The notes under the pieces are model-generated. The model was not told the DNA's origin and ran no database searches. It saw only the letters and a program-made list of their open reading frames with translations. Positions 17,510-25,993 of a DNA stretch of 64,000 nt are shown here, in pieces. Positions within the stretch are counted from its first letter, which is position 1; every line of letters begins with the position of its first letter. The position numbers and the translations under genes are program-made. The stretch is from JAJDOD01 sp050299835 (GTDB taxonomy: Bacteria; Pseudomonadota; Alphaproteobacteria; Rhodobacterales; Rhodobacteraceae), in contig JBNKWP010000005.1 in assembly GCA_050299835.1 (NCBI GenBank), positions 1 through 64,000 on the forward strand, given 5' to 3'.

Positions 17510-18480
17510 CTATCGACGAGATCGAGGCCGCCGCCGGGCGGATCGCGGGCCATGCCGTGCGCACGCCCTTGCTGAACGCGCCGCTTCTGGACCGGGAGGC
17601 CGGGCGGCGCATTTTCGTGAAGGCGGAGTGCCTGCAGAAGACCGGGTCCTTCAAGTATCGCGGCGCAAGGGCCACCATATCCTTGCTGAGCGAGGAGGCC
17701 CGCCGGAAGGGCGTGGTCGCCTTCTCCTCCGGCAATCATGCTCAGGGCGTGGCCTGCGCCGCCGCCGAGATGGGCGCACCTGCCGTCATCATCATGCCCG
17801 CCGACGCGCCTGCCCTGAAGATCGCCAATACCCGCGCCTATGGGGCGGAAGTGGTGCTCTACGACCGCGAAAACGAGGATCGCGATATCATCGGGGCGGA
17901 GATCGCCGAGGCGCGCGGACTGACCCTGATCAAGCCCTTCGACGATGAGAGAGTGATCGCGGGACAGGGCACCACCGGGCTGGAGATCGCCGAACAGGCG
18001 GCGGAGGCCGGGATCGAAAAAGCGGATGTGCTGGTCTGCTGCGGCGGTGGCGGGCTGACGGCGGGGATCGCGCTGGCGCTGGCCGCGCGTGCGCCGCATC
18101 TGCGGGTCCGTCCGGTGGAGCCGGAAGGGTTCGACGATGTGACCCGGTCGCTGGCCACAGGGGAACGCCAGACCAACCCCCGGATGGCCGGGTCGATCTG
18201 CGACGCGATCCTCACGCCCTCCCCCGGCCAGCTGACCTTTCCGATTCTGAAAGAGCTTTGCGGGCCGGGTCTTGTCATCTCCGACGACGACGCGCTCAGG
18301 GCCATGGTCGTGGCGTTGATGCGGCTGAAAATCACGGTTGAACCGGGCGGTGCCGCTGCCCTCGCCGCCGCGCTCTATCGGGCCGAGGGCGATGGCGACC
18401 TGATCGTGGTGGCCTCGGGCGGCAATGCCGACCCCGCCATGATCCAACGGGCGCTCGCCCCCGCGGAAGCGTCGCAATGA
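17506..18480 (+). CDS. Threonine/serine dehydratase family PLP enzyme
   Basis: A fold type II PLP enzyme of 324 residues. The PLP lysine is in LQKTGSFKYRGA near residue 50, followed by SSGNHAQGVA and the phosphate-binding CCGGGGLTAG. It deaminates threonine or serine, or racemises or dehydrates a related hydroxy amino acid; there is no C-terminal ACT regulatory domain, so it is the catabolic or short type. The start ATG at 17506 overlaps the stop of the hydrolase gene. An apparent longer open frame upstream is only overlap with the other genes. Confidence 0.9.
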   Translation: MTIDEIEAAAGRIAGHAVRTPLLNAPLLDREAGRRIFVKAECLQKTGSFKYRGARATISLLSEEARRKGVVAFSSGNHAQGVACAAAEMGAPAVIIMPADAPALKIANTRAYGAEVVLYDRENEDRDIIGAEIAEARGLTLIKPFDDERVIAGQGTTGLEIAEQAAEAGIEKADVLVCCGGGGLTAGIALALAARAPHLRVRPVEPEGFDDVTRSLATGERQTNPRMAGSICDAILTPSPGQLTFPILKELCGPGLVISDDDALRAMVVALMRLKITVEPGGAAALAAALYRAEGDGDLIVVASGGNADPAMIQRALAPAEASQ

Positions 18481-18482
18481 CC

Positions 18483-18505
18483 CTTCATCTTGTCAAAAAT
18501 ACGCA
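18483..18505 (+). repeat. 23-bp intergenic repeat, copy A
   Basis: The sequence CTTCATCTTGTC followed by AAAAATACGCA starts 3 nt after a stop codon. A second copy at 24092-24114 has a single difference and also starts right after a stop codon. The role is unknown; see findings. Confidence 0.7.
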
Positions 18506-18533
18506 TTCGCACCGCCAGAACCGGAGCTGACCC

Positions 18534-19322
18534 ATGAATATCGCCGAACTCCCCGACCTCGCGCTGAACTATCGCATCGACGGCCCTGAAGACGGCAAAC
18601 CCGTGGTCTTCGCCAACTCGCTCGGCACCGATTACCGGCTCTGGGACAAGGTGCTGCCGCTTTTGCCCGAGGGGCTGAAACTCATCCGTTATGACAAGCG
18701 CGGCCACGGGTTATCAGAATGCCCGGCCGCCCCCTATTCCATGGGCGCGCTGGTCACCGATCTGGAACGGCTGCTGGACCATCTCGACATTCGCGACGCC
18801 GTTCTCGTCGGCTGTTCCATCGGCGGCATGATCGCGCAGGGACTGGCCGTCAAACGGCTGGACCAGATCCGGGCGATGGTGCTGTCGAACACCGCCGCCA
18901 AGATCGGCACCGACCAGATGTGGGCGGACAGGATCGCGGCCGTGGAAGAGGGCGGGATCGAGGCGCTCGCCAACAGCATTCTCGAACGCTGGTTCTCCTC
19001 CACCTTTCGGGCCACGCCCGAGTTGGCGGCCTGGCGGGCGATGCTGACCCGCACGCCGGCTGCGGGCTATACGGGCTGTTGCGCCGCGATCTCCAACACG
19101 GATTTCTTTACCACCACCGCCTCGCTCACCCTGCCGACGCTGGCGATTGCGGGGAGCGAGGACGGCTCGACGCCGCCGGACCTGGTGCGGGAGACGGCGG
19201 CGCTGGTCAAAGGCTCGCGCTTCGAGCTGATCCGGGGCGCGGGGCACCTGCCGATGGTGGAGAAGCCGGAAGCGTTCGCCGAGGTCCTGACCGGGTTCCT
19301 CAAAGGGATCGGGCACATCTGA
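18534..19322 (+). CDS. pcaD: 3-oxoadipate enol-lactonase
   Basis: Hydrolyses 3-oxoadipate enol-lactone to 3-oxoadipate in the protocatechuate branch of aromatic breakdown. The product has 262 residues, normal for PcaD, with FANSLGTDYRLWDKVLPLL near the start, the nucleophile elbow GCSIGGMIAQGLA near residue 95, and the His in RGAGHLPMVEKPEAF. No other pca genes are adjacent. The gene is 2 bp upstream of another alpha/beta hydrolase gene and about 0.7 kb upstream of an MFS exporter gene. Confidence 0.87.
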   Translation: MNIAELPDLALNYRIDGPEDGKPVVFANSLGTDYRLWDKVLPLLPEGLKLIRYDKRGHGLSECPAAPYSMGALVTDLERLLDHLDIRDAVLVGCSIGGMIAQGLAVKRLDQIRAMVLSNTAAKIGTDQMWADRIAAVEEGGIEALANSILERWFSSTFRATPELAAWRAMLTRTPAAGYTGCCAAISNTDFFTTTASLTLPTLAIAGSEDGSTPPDLVRETAALVKGSRFELIRGAGHLPMVEKPEAFAEVLTGFLKGIGHI

Positions 19323-19323
19323 T

Positions 19324-20040
19324 TTGGCGCGGTTCCTGTTGATCCACGGCGCGTCGCACGGGGCCTGGTGCTGGGAGAAGCTGCTGCCGCTTCTGGCGAA
19401 GCGTGGGCACGAGGCCGTGGCCATCGACCTGCCGGGGCACGGGACGGATCCGACCCCTCCGGGAGAGGTTCGCATGGACGATTACGTCGCTGCGATTCTG
19501 GATCACCTTCAACCCGACACCATCCTTGTCGGCCATTCCTTTGGGGGATTCCCGATCACCCTGGCCGCCGCAGAAGCGCCGGAAAAGGTTCGGGCGCTGG
19601 TTTATCTCTGCGCCCTCGTGCCGCGCCCCGGAGAGGCTTTCACCGCCTTCCGGCGGGAGGCGATCAACCCGGAACTGAACGCGGCCCAGACTGTCGATCG
19701 GGAGGCCGGGGTGACCTATGCGCTGAGGGAGAAATCGGGACCGCTTTTCTATTCCGATTGCGCGATGGAGGACCGGGAGCAGGCGCTGGCGCGGCTGACC
19801 CCGCAACCCATTGCGGTGATGACCGAGCCGGTGGCCTTCGAATGGCCGGAGACCCCGCGCCACAATATCCGCTGCACCGAGGACCGCGTGGTCGTCCCGG
19901 AGTATCAACGGGAGGCATCACGCGACTGGGCAAACACACATGACATGGCCTCCGGGCATTCGCCGTTCCTGTCCGACGCACCGGGGCTGGCGAAAATCCT
20001 CGACCGGATCGCGGCTTCCGCCGCATACCCATGCGCCTGA
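19324..20040 (+). CDS. Alpha/beta hydrolase, plant-esterase-like family
   Basis: A hydrolase of 238 residues starting with TTG at 19324, 2 bp after pcaD. It opens with FLLIHGASHGAWCWEKLLPLL, the typical start of the methylesterase / hydroxynitrile lyase-like group, with the nucleophile in LVGHSFGGFPITLAA and His in MASGHSPFLSDAPGL near the end. The natural substrate is unknown, probably a small ester. Its last 10 bp overlap the start of the MFS gene. Confidence 0.87.
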   Translation: MARFLLIHGASHGAWCWEKLLPLLAKRGHEAVAIDLPGHGTDPTPPGEVRMDDYVAAILDHLQPDTILVGHSFGGFPITLAAAEAPEKVRALVYLCALVPRPGEAFTAFRREAINPELNAAQTVDREAGVTYALREKSGPLFYSDCAMEDREQALARLTPQPIAVMTEPVAFEWPETPRHNIRCTEDRVVVPEYQREASRDWANTHDMASGHSPFLSDAPGLAKILDRIAASAAYPCA

Positions 20041-21233
20041 CCCTCGGCTTCATCCTGGCGACGGTGGTCATCGACGCGATGGCGATCGGCCTGATCCTGC
20101 CGGTGATGCCGGCGCTTCTGCGCGAGATCGGCGACGTAACGCTGTCGCAGGCCGCCGTCTGGGGAGGGGCGCTGATTACCGTCTACGCGGTGATGCAGTT
20201 CTTCTTCGCGCCGGTCCTCGGCGCGCTGTCCGACCGCTACGGACGCCGCCCCATCCTGCTTGTGTCGCTTTTGGTGGTGGCACTGGACCATGTGATTATG
20301 GCGCTGGCGCAAAGCCTCTGGCTTTTGTTCGCCGCCCGCGTCATCGCCGGGATCGCGGGGGCCACGCAATCGGTCGCCGGTGCCGCCATTGCCGACATCT
20401 CGATGCCGGAAGAAAAGGACGCCCGATTCGGGCTGATCGGCGCGGCCTTCGGAGTGGGATTCGTGCTTGGCCCGATGCTGGGCGGGCTCTTGGGCGAACT
20501 CGGTACCCGTGCACCCTTCGTCGCCGCCGCCGCGCTGGCCACCTGCAATCTGGCGCTGGGTTTCTTCGTCATGCCGGAAACCGTGACCGACGCCACCCGC
20601 CGCGCACTGAGCTGGGCGCGGACCAACCCGTTCGGGGCGCTGATGAATGTCAGCTTGAATCCGGCGCTGACACGCCCGCTTCTGTTGTTCTTCCTCTACC
20701 AGGTCGCGGTTTTCGTTTATCCCGCCATCTGGGCCTATTTCACCACCGCCCGCTTCGGCTGGTCGGAGGGGATGATCGGCGTCTCTCTCGCCGCCTATGG
20801 CATCTCGATGGCGGTGGTGCAGGGCTGGCTGATCCGGCTGATCCTGGCCCGGCTCGGCAATCGCGGGACGGTCCTTTACGGGCTGATCTTCAACGTCTTC
20901 GCGCTTCTGGTGCTGGCCTTCGTCACCAGTGGCACCGTTGCGCTGTTGTTCACCCCGATCTCGGCACTGGGCGCGGTGGTGCTGCCCGCGCTTCAGGGGC
21001 TGATGTCGCGCCAGACCGCCGATGACAGCCAGGGCGAGTTGCAAGGCGTGCTCTCCTCCGTCAGCGCCGTGGCGACGATCCTGTCGCCACTGGCGATGAC
21101 CACCGTGTTCTGGAAATTCACCGCCCCGGACACCCCGCTCTACCTGCCCGGCGCGCCCTTCCTTCTGGCCATGGCGCTGATGCTGGTCTGTATCGCGATC
21201 TTTCTGGCCCCGGCGCGCGCGCGGGTTGCCTGA
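20031..21233 (+). CDS. MFS efflux transporter, TetA-like
   Basis: A transporter of 400 residues with 12 membrane helices. The MFS motif A is GALSDRYGRRPILL after helix 2, and the second half has the matching loop. It most resembles the drug:H+ antiporter group that contains tetracycline exporters; a role in exporting a toxic intermediate of the neighbouring catabolic genes is possible but not shown. It overlaps the upstream hydrolase gene by 10 bp. Confidence 0.9.
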   Translation: MRLTLGFILATVVIDAMAIGLILPVMPALLREIGDVTLSQAAVWGGALITVYAVMQFFFAPVLGALSDRYGRRPILLVSLLVVALDHVIMALAQSLWLLFAARVIAGIAGATQSVAGAAIADISMPEEKDARFGLIGAAFGVGFVLGPMLGGLLGELGTRAPFVAAAALATCNLALGFFVMPETVTDATRRALSWARTNPFGALMNVSLNPALTRPLLLFFLYQVAVFVYPAIWAYFTTARFGWSEGMIGVSLAAYGISMAVVQGWLIRLILARLGNRGTVLYGLIFNVFALLVLAFVTSGTVALLFTPISALGAVVLPALQGLMSRQTADDSQGELQGVLSSVSAVATILSPLAMTTVFWKFTAPDTPLYLPGAPFLLAMALMLVCIAIFLAPARARVA

Positions 21234-21311
21234 ACTGGCGAAACCGCGTCGTTTTCCGGCGCGTTTGCCACCCCGACCCCGGCGAGTATGCTTTGCAGAA
21301 CAGGAGCCGAC

Positions 21312-22394
21312 ATGACCAAGATCCGCGCCGCCATCTGCCACGCCTTTGGAGAGCCATTCCAAATCGAGGAAGTGACCCTTGCCGCGCCCACGGGCCGCGA
21401 GGTCGAAGTGACGCTGGAAGCCTGCGCCATCTGCCATTCCGACATCACCTATGCCAGCGGTGCCTGGGGCGGGATGTTGCCCGCGATTTATGGCCACGAG
21501 GCGGCAGGGCGGATCAGCGCCACCGGCCCGGAGGTGAAGGGATATTCGACCGGCGACCGGGTGATCGTCACGCTCATCCGGTCCTGCGGCACCTGCCCCA
21601 GTTGTGCGTCCGCGCATCCGGCGATCTGCACGGAGGCTGAGCGGAGCGCGCCGATCACGCTGGCCGATGGCGCACCGGTCTTCCAGGCGATGCATTGCGG
21701 GGCGTTCGCCGAACGGGTCGTGGTCGATCAGAGCCAGATCGCGAAAGTGCCGGACGCGATGCCGCTGGATGTCGCCTCGCTTCTGTCCTGCGGGGTCATC
21801 ACCGGGGTTGGCGCGGTCATCAATGCAGGGAAGGTCCAGCCGGGCGAGGACGTGGTCGTCATCGGCGCGGGCGGTGTCGGGCTGAATTCGATCCAGGGGG
21901 CGCGGCTGGCGGGTGCGCGGCGGATCGTGGCGGTGGATGTCTCGCCGGAAAAGCTTGACGACGCGGTGGCGTTTGGCGCGACGGACGGCGTGCTGGCCGG
22001 TCAGGCCGATCCGTGGAAGACCGTTGAAAAGGGCATTGGCAAGCTGGCGGATGCGGTTTTCGTCACCGTGGGGGCCGCGCCGGTCTATGACACCGCGCCG
22101 CGTTACCTTGCCCCCGGCGGGCGGCTGGTGATGGTCGGGCTGCCGCCTTCGGGACAGGTCTCGACCTATGCCCCCGATATCATCGCGAGCCTTGGCCAGA
22201 GCCTGATCGGCACCAAGATGGGCGACACGGTGCTGTCGCGCGACATTCCCTGGCTGGCGGATCTCTACCTGCAAGGGCGGCTGAAGCTGGACGAGTTGAT
22301 CTCGAAGCGCTGGCCGCTCGACGAGATCAACGAGGCGATTGCAGACACCAAGGCGGGCCGGGCGCGGCGGAACGTGATCGTCTTCGCGAGCTAG
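21312..22394 (+). CDS. Zinc-dependent alcohol dehydrogenase
   Basis: A medium-chain dehydrogenase of 360 residues. The catalytic zinc ligands are in CAICHSDITY and GHEAAG, the structural zinc cysteines in CGTCPSCASAHPAIC, and the NAD-binding GAGGVGLNSIQGARLAGA is near residue 180. The start at 21312 is supported by CAGGAG 6 nt upstream; an in-frame ATG at 21288 has no such site. The substrate is not known. Its TAG overlaps the convergent stop of the GNAT gene within CTAG. Confidence 0.9.
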   Translation: MTKIRAAICHAFGEPFQIEEVTLAAPTGREVEVTLEACAICHSDITYASGAWGGMLPAIYGHEAAGRISATGPEVKGYSTGDRVIVTLIRSCGTCPSCASAHPAICTEAERSAPITLADGAPVFQAMHCGAFAERVVVDQSQIAKVPDAMPLDVASLLSCGVITGVGAVINAGKVQPGEDVVVIGAGGVGLNSIQGARLAGARRIVAVDVSPEKLDDAVAFGATDGVLAGQADPWKTVEKGIGKLADAVFVTVGAAPVYDTAPRYLAPGGRLVMVGLPPSGQVSTYAPDIIASLGQSLIGTKMGDTVLSRDIPWLADLYLQGRLKLDELISKRWPLDEINEAIADTKAGRARRNVIVFAS

Positions 22395-22825
22395 TCGAGA
22401 GGCCAGGAATAGTAATTCACGCCCTCCATCACCTCCCCGTCCGTTGCGCGGTAAAGCCCGTTCGCCTCGGCATTGTCCCCCTCGGTCATCAGCCAGAGGC
22501 TCTCGCACCCCCGCTCCCGCGCCTCATCCGCGATCCGCGCCAAGAGACGGCGCGCAATACCTTGACGGCGGTAAGCGGGATGAACAGAAACTTCATTGAC
22601 ATAGAAGGACGTCGGCTTGTCCACCCGCAGCATCGTTGTGCCATAGGCGAACCCCACCACATCCGCCCGATCCAGCGCCACCACCATCAGGTTGACCCGA
22701 GCGGCAAGGAAAGCCCAGGCCCGCGACGGCTCGAACGGGTTGTCAAAGACACCGTCCTTCACGCGATCCAGCACATGCGCATCCTCTGGACCGAGACAAC
22801 GAATGGTGATTGGATTTCCCGGCAT
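22391..22825 (-). CDS. GNAT family N-acetyltransferase
   Basis: An acetyl-CoA-dependent acetyltransferase of 144 residues. The acetyl-CoA motif is VHPAYRRQGIARRLLARIADEA near residues 81-102, followed by LWLMTEGDNAEANGLYRATDGE. The acceptor is unknown. Its start is divergent from the enolase-superfamily gene, 27 bp apart; its stop overlaps that of the dehydrogenase gene. Confidence 0.88.
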   Translation of the reverse strand: MPGNPITIRCLGPEDAHVLDRVKDGVFDNPFEPSRAWAFLAARVNLMVVALDRADVVGFAYGTTMLRVDKPTSFYVNEVSVHPAYRRQGIARRLLARIADEARERGCESLWLMTEGDNAEANGLYRATDGEVMEGVNYYSWPLD

Positions 22826-22852
22826 GCCCGACCGCCCAACTGAACAAATGCA

Positions 22853-24091
22853 ATGACCATGAAACTTGCCGATCTTGAGGTGATTGTCACGGCCCCGCCT
22901 GCACCGGGCTGGGGCGGGCGGTACTGGATACTGGTGAAACTTACCACCGACACCGGAATCACCGGCTGGGGCGAGTGCTATGCCGCGAGCGTCGGACCCG
23001 ACGCGATGGAGGCGGTGATCCGCGACGTGTTCGAGCGGCACATGGCGGGCGAGAACCCCGAAAACATCGAGCGGATGTTCCGCCGCGCCTATTCCAGCGG
23101 CTTCACCCAGCGGCCCGACCTGACGGTGATGGGCGCGTTTTCCGGGCTGGAGATCGCCTGCTGGGACATCCTCGGCAAGGACCGGGACCGTCCGGTCTGG
23201 GCGCTGATCGGGGGGCGCATGAATGAGCGCGTGCGCGCCTACAGTTATCTCTACCCCGGCCCGCAGCACCCTTTGCCGGAGTTCTGGGGCAATGCCGACA
23301 TGGCCGCCGAGGCGGCGCTCGACCTGGTGGAGCGCAGGTACACGGCGGTCAAGTTCGACCCCGCCGGGCCATACACGATGCGCGGCGGGCATCAGCCCTC
23401 GGGCTATGACATCGAGACCTCCCGCGCCTTCTGCGCCGCCATCCGGGAGGCGGTCGGGCCGCGCGCCGATCTGCTCTTCGGCACACATGGGCAATTCACC
23501 ACCTCCGGCGCGATCCGGCTGGCAAAAGCCATCGAGCCCTACGATCCGCTCTGGTTCGAAGAACCGGTGCCGCCGGACAATGTTGCGGCGATGGCGCGGG
23601 TGGCTTCGGCGACGTCGATCCCGGTCGCCACCGGCGAACGCCTGACCACCAAGGCCGAGTTCACGCCGATCCTGCGGGCGGGCGCGGCCAGCATATTGCA
23701 ACCGGCGCTCGGGCGTTCGGGCGGCATCTGGGAGGCAAAGAAGATCGCGGCGATGGCGGAGGTCTATAACGCCCAGATGGCCCCGCATCTTTATGCCGGG
23801 CCGGTGGAATGGGCGGCGAATATCCAGTTTTCGGTGTCGATCCCGAACCTGCTGATCGCGGAAACCATCGAGACGCCATTTCACGACGCGCTGATCCGGG
23901 GGACGATCCGGGTCGAGGACGGCCATATCACCGCGCCAACGGCGCCCGGTCTGGGGATCGAGGTGGACGAGGCACTGGCCCGCGCACACCCCTACACCGG
24001 CACCGGACTGCATTTGCAGATGCAGGAGGACCCGCCGCGCTACGACGGGGTTCAACTCTTCGAAGGCGGGGCACCGGGGAAATCCGGCTGA
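22853..24091 (+). CDS. Enolase superfamily protein with altered active site
   Basis: A protein of 412 residues of the mandelate racemase / muconate lactonizing enzyme group: N-terminal capping domain (1-125) with ITGWGECY, then a barrel. Lys167 (AVKFDP), Glu236 or Glu237 (WFEEPVP), Glu262 (GERLTT) and His312 (APHLYAGP) are present. Two expected aspartates are not: the first metal-ligand strand reads LLFGTHGQF (Gly210 where D-galactonate dehydratase has Asp), and the His-Asp dyad strand reads LQPALGRSGG (Ala where Asp is usual). It may be a sugar-acid dehydratase or cycloisomerase with other ligands, or a non-standard member. The context is catabolic. Confidence 0.85.
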   Translation: MTMKLADLEVIVTAPPAPGWGGRYWILVKLTTDTGITGWGECYAASVGPDAMEAVIRDVFERHMAGENPENIERMFRRAYSSGFTQRPDLTVMGAFSGLEIACWDILGKDRDRPVWALIGGRMNERVRAYSYLYPGPQHPLPEFWGNADMAAEAALDLVERRYTAVKFDPAGPYTMRGGHQPSGYDIETSRAFCAAIREAVGPRADLLFGTHGQFTTSGAIRLAKAIEPYDPLWFEEPVPPDNVAAMARVASATSIPVATGERLTTKAEFTPILRAGAASILQPALGRSGGIWEAKKIAAMAEVYNAQMAPHLYAGPVEWAANIQFSVSIPNLLIAETIETPFHDALIRGTIRVEDGHITAPTAPGLGIEVDEALARAHPYTGTGLHLQMQEDPPRYDGVQLFEGGAPGKSG

Positions 24092-24114
24092 CTTCATCTT
24101 GTCGAAAATACGCA
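24092..24114 (+). repeat. 23-bp intergenic repeat, copy B
   Basis: CTTCATCTTGTC followed by GAAAATACGCA begins directly after the stop codon of the enolase-superfamily gene. It differs at one base from the copy at 18483-18505, which lies in the same position relative to a stop codon. Confidence 0.7.
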
Positions 24115-24145
24115 AATGCCGAACGCCGAAAGCGGCGGAAGGCAC

Positions 24146-24164
24146 GGCATGAGCGGCTCATGCC
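24146..24164. terminator. Hairpin between convergent genes
   Basis: A perfect 8-bp stem GGCATGAG / CTCATGCC with a CGG loop. It overlaps the stop codon of the minus-strand kpsT-like gene and lies about 55 bp after the enolase-superfamily gene, so it could stop transcripts from both sides. There is no strong T-run. Confidence 0.45.
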
Positions 24165-24811
24165 ATCACCGCCCGATGCGCCTCGATCGCCGCCTTCACA
24201 TCGTCGAACCAGACCGCGCGGCCGTCTTCGATCACCACGCCCGCGTCGCAGACACGGGCCAGGAAACCGAAGGAATGCGATACGATCACCGCGCCTTTCT
24301 GCGCCAGACGTTCGGCCAGAGCCGCCTCGCAGGCCTCGCGAAAGGCCGCGTCGCCCACCGCCGTGATCTCGTCGATCAGGTAGGTGTCGAAGCCGATCCC
24401 CATCGACAGCGCAAAGCCCAGCCGCGCCCGCATCCCCTGGCTATAGGTCCGGAACGGCAGGGAAAAATGGTCGCCGAGGCCGGAGAAGCCGCGCACGAAA
24501 TCCTCCAGCAGGTCACTGTCCACCCCATAGATCCGCGCGACGAAACGGGTGTTCTGCAAGCCGGTCAGATCGGCGTGGAAACTGCCCGCGAAGCCCACCG
24601 GCCAGGAGACGCTGCCGGTCACCTCGATTTGTCCCCGGTCGGGGCGCAGCGTGCCCGCGATCATCTTCAGCAAGCTCGACTTGCCCGCGCCGTTCCGCCC
24701 CAGAAGCGCCACCGATTTGCCCGCCGGAAAGGTCAGGCTGATCCGGTCGGCCACCACTTTTTCCACCCCGCCCGCGCGGAACCGTTTCGAGACGTCCCGA
24801 AACGCGATCAT
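24158..24811 (-). CDS. Polysaccharide export ABC transporter ATPase (KpsT type)
   Basis: The ATP-binding subunit of an ABC-2 polysaccharide exporter, 217 residues. Walker A is LLGRNGAGKSSLLKM, the signature is TYSQGMRARLGFALSMG, and Walker B is YLIDEITAVGD, the AVGDA form seen in KpsT and related capsule exporters. It works with the permease encoded at 25994-26836 and the membrane-spanning adaptor encoded upstream, which it overlaps by 4 bp. Confidence 0.92.
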   Translation of the reverse strand: MIAFRDVSKRFRAGGVEKVVADRISLTFPAGKSVALLGRNGAGKSSLLKMIAGTLRPDRGQIEVTGSVSWPVGFAGSFHADLTGLQNTRFVARIYGVDSDLLEDFVRGFSGLGDHFSLPFRTYSQGMRARLGFALSMGIGFDTYLIDEITAVGDAAFREACEAALAERLAQKGAVIVSHSFGFLARVCDAGVVIEDGRAVWFDDVKAAIEAHRAVMA

Positions 24812-25965
24812 CGCCGGTCCCGCACGCTGTAGAAGACCAGCACGGCGATGGCCCAGGCAGACACCAGGAAGAACGCCACCAGCCCCAGCAGAACCTCCTT
24901 GCGGGGAAATTCCGACGCCTCCGCCAGTGTCGGTTTGATATAGGCGGCAAGGTACCGGCTCTTCCGACGCGCCTCCGCCAAAGCCTGATCGTAAGTGGCG
25001 AGCGCGGCCGTATAGGCCTGTTCGGCAAACTCGCGATCCACGGCGAGACGTTCGTATTCCGCCAGCTTGGTGGCGTAGTCGTCGCCACCGCCATGCCCCA
25101 GCTTGCGGCGTTCGTCGGCGATCCGCGCCTCGATCACCTCGATCCGCAACTCCGCCTGGGTGATGCGCGGGTCGGTTGCCCTTGTGCTTTCGCGCAGGAC
25201 ATCCGCCGAAATCAGCGCCTCCGCCAGTTGGGTTTCAAGCGTCGAGAGCAAACCCATCTGGCCTTCGAGATCGGCCGTGGGATCGACGATCTGGGTGCGC
25301 GACCGAAAGGCGGTTACCGCCTCACGCGCGGTCTTCAGACGCTCCACCGCACGCTCCACCTCCGCCGCCGCGAAGGCGATGCTGTCCTGCTGCGCAATGG
25401 CTGAGAGTTCTTCGACCAGCGCGACGCTTTGGGCGAAAATGCCGGTGGCGATGGCGCGGGCGTCTTCCGGCGTGAAGGCCAGCGCCCGCACCTCGATCAA
25501 CCCGGTCGTGCTGTCATAGGAGACGCGGACCATCCGGTGCCAATGGTCCAGCAGATCCTCGATCGTGCCGGACGGGTCATAGGCAAAAACCGGATCGCCC
25601 GTGGCGCGGGAATAGATGGCCGAAAGGTCCAGCCGCCGCTCCATCGCCTGAACCATCTCCTGGCTGCGGATGAATTCATACAGGATATCACTGTCGGAAC
25701 TGCCGGAACTGGCCACGTCGGCGATACCGCCGAAAAGCTCGACCGGAGAGGCGATCTCCTCCTTCCGGACGGAAAACGCGACGGTGGAGGCATATTGATC
25801 CGCCGCCACCCGGTAGAGATAGAAACCGGTGGCCGAGACAGGGGCCACCACCAGGGTCAGGAATGTCAGCAATATCCACGAATGCCTGCGCCGCCGCCGG
25901 GGCGGCGGATGAGGGGACGGCAGGGGCGTGATCCGCGCCGGCTTGCTGCTAACTGCATGCGCCAT
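24808..25965 (-). CDS. Capsule polysaccharide export inner-membrane protein (KpsE type)
   Basis: A polysaccharide co-polymerase-like adaptor of 385 residues. It has a cytoplasmic Pro/Arg-rich N-terminus (residues 1-30), a membrane helix at about 31-52, a long periplasmic coiled-coil part, and a second helix near the C-terminus (about 355-378). This is the layout of KpsE/BexC/CtrB proteins that link the ABC exporter to the outer-membrane channel. The start at 25965 is supported by GGAGG 4 nt upstream. It overlaps the ATPase gene by 4 bp and is divergent from the permease gene. Confidence 0.88.
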   Translation of the reverse strand: MAHAVSSKPARITPLPSPHPPPRRRRRHSWILLTFLTLVVAPVSATGFYLYRVAADQYASTVAFSVRKEEIASPVELFGGIADVASSGSSDSDILYEFIRSQEMVQAMERRLDLSAIYSRATGDPVFAYDPSGTIEDLLDHWHRMVRVSYDSTTGLIEVRALAFTPEDARAIATGIFAQSVALVEELSAIAQQDSIAFAAAEVERAVERLKTAREAVTAFRSRTQIVDPTADLEGQMGLLSTLETQLAEALISADVLRESTRATDPRITQAELRIEVIEARIADERRKLGHGGGDDYATKLAEYERLAVDREFAEQAYTAALATYDQALAEARRKSRYLAAYIKPTLAEASEFPRKEVLLGLVAFFLVSAWAIAVLVFYSVRDRR

Positions 25966-25993
25966 TGGGCCTCCGTTCACGGGTTGGAAAGGA

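Noticed and set aside
19905..22508. An 867-codon open frame on the minus strand across the MFS and dehydrogenase genes
   Set aside because: It is highly Arg/Gly/His-rich, has no recognisable domain and lies opposite three convincing genes.
22391..24145. A 584-codon minus-strand frame ending in the GNAT gene
   Set aside because: Only the last 144 codons code for the acetyltransferase; the rest is antisense to the enolase-superfamily gene.
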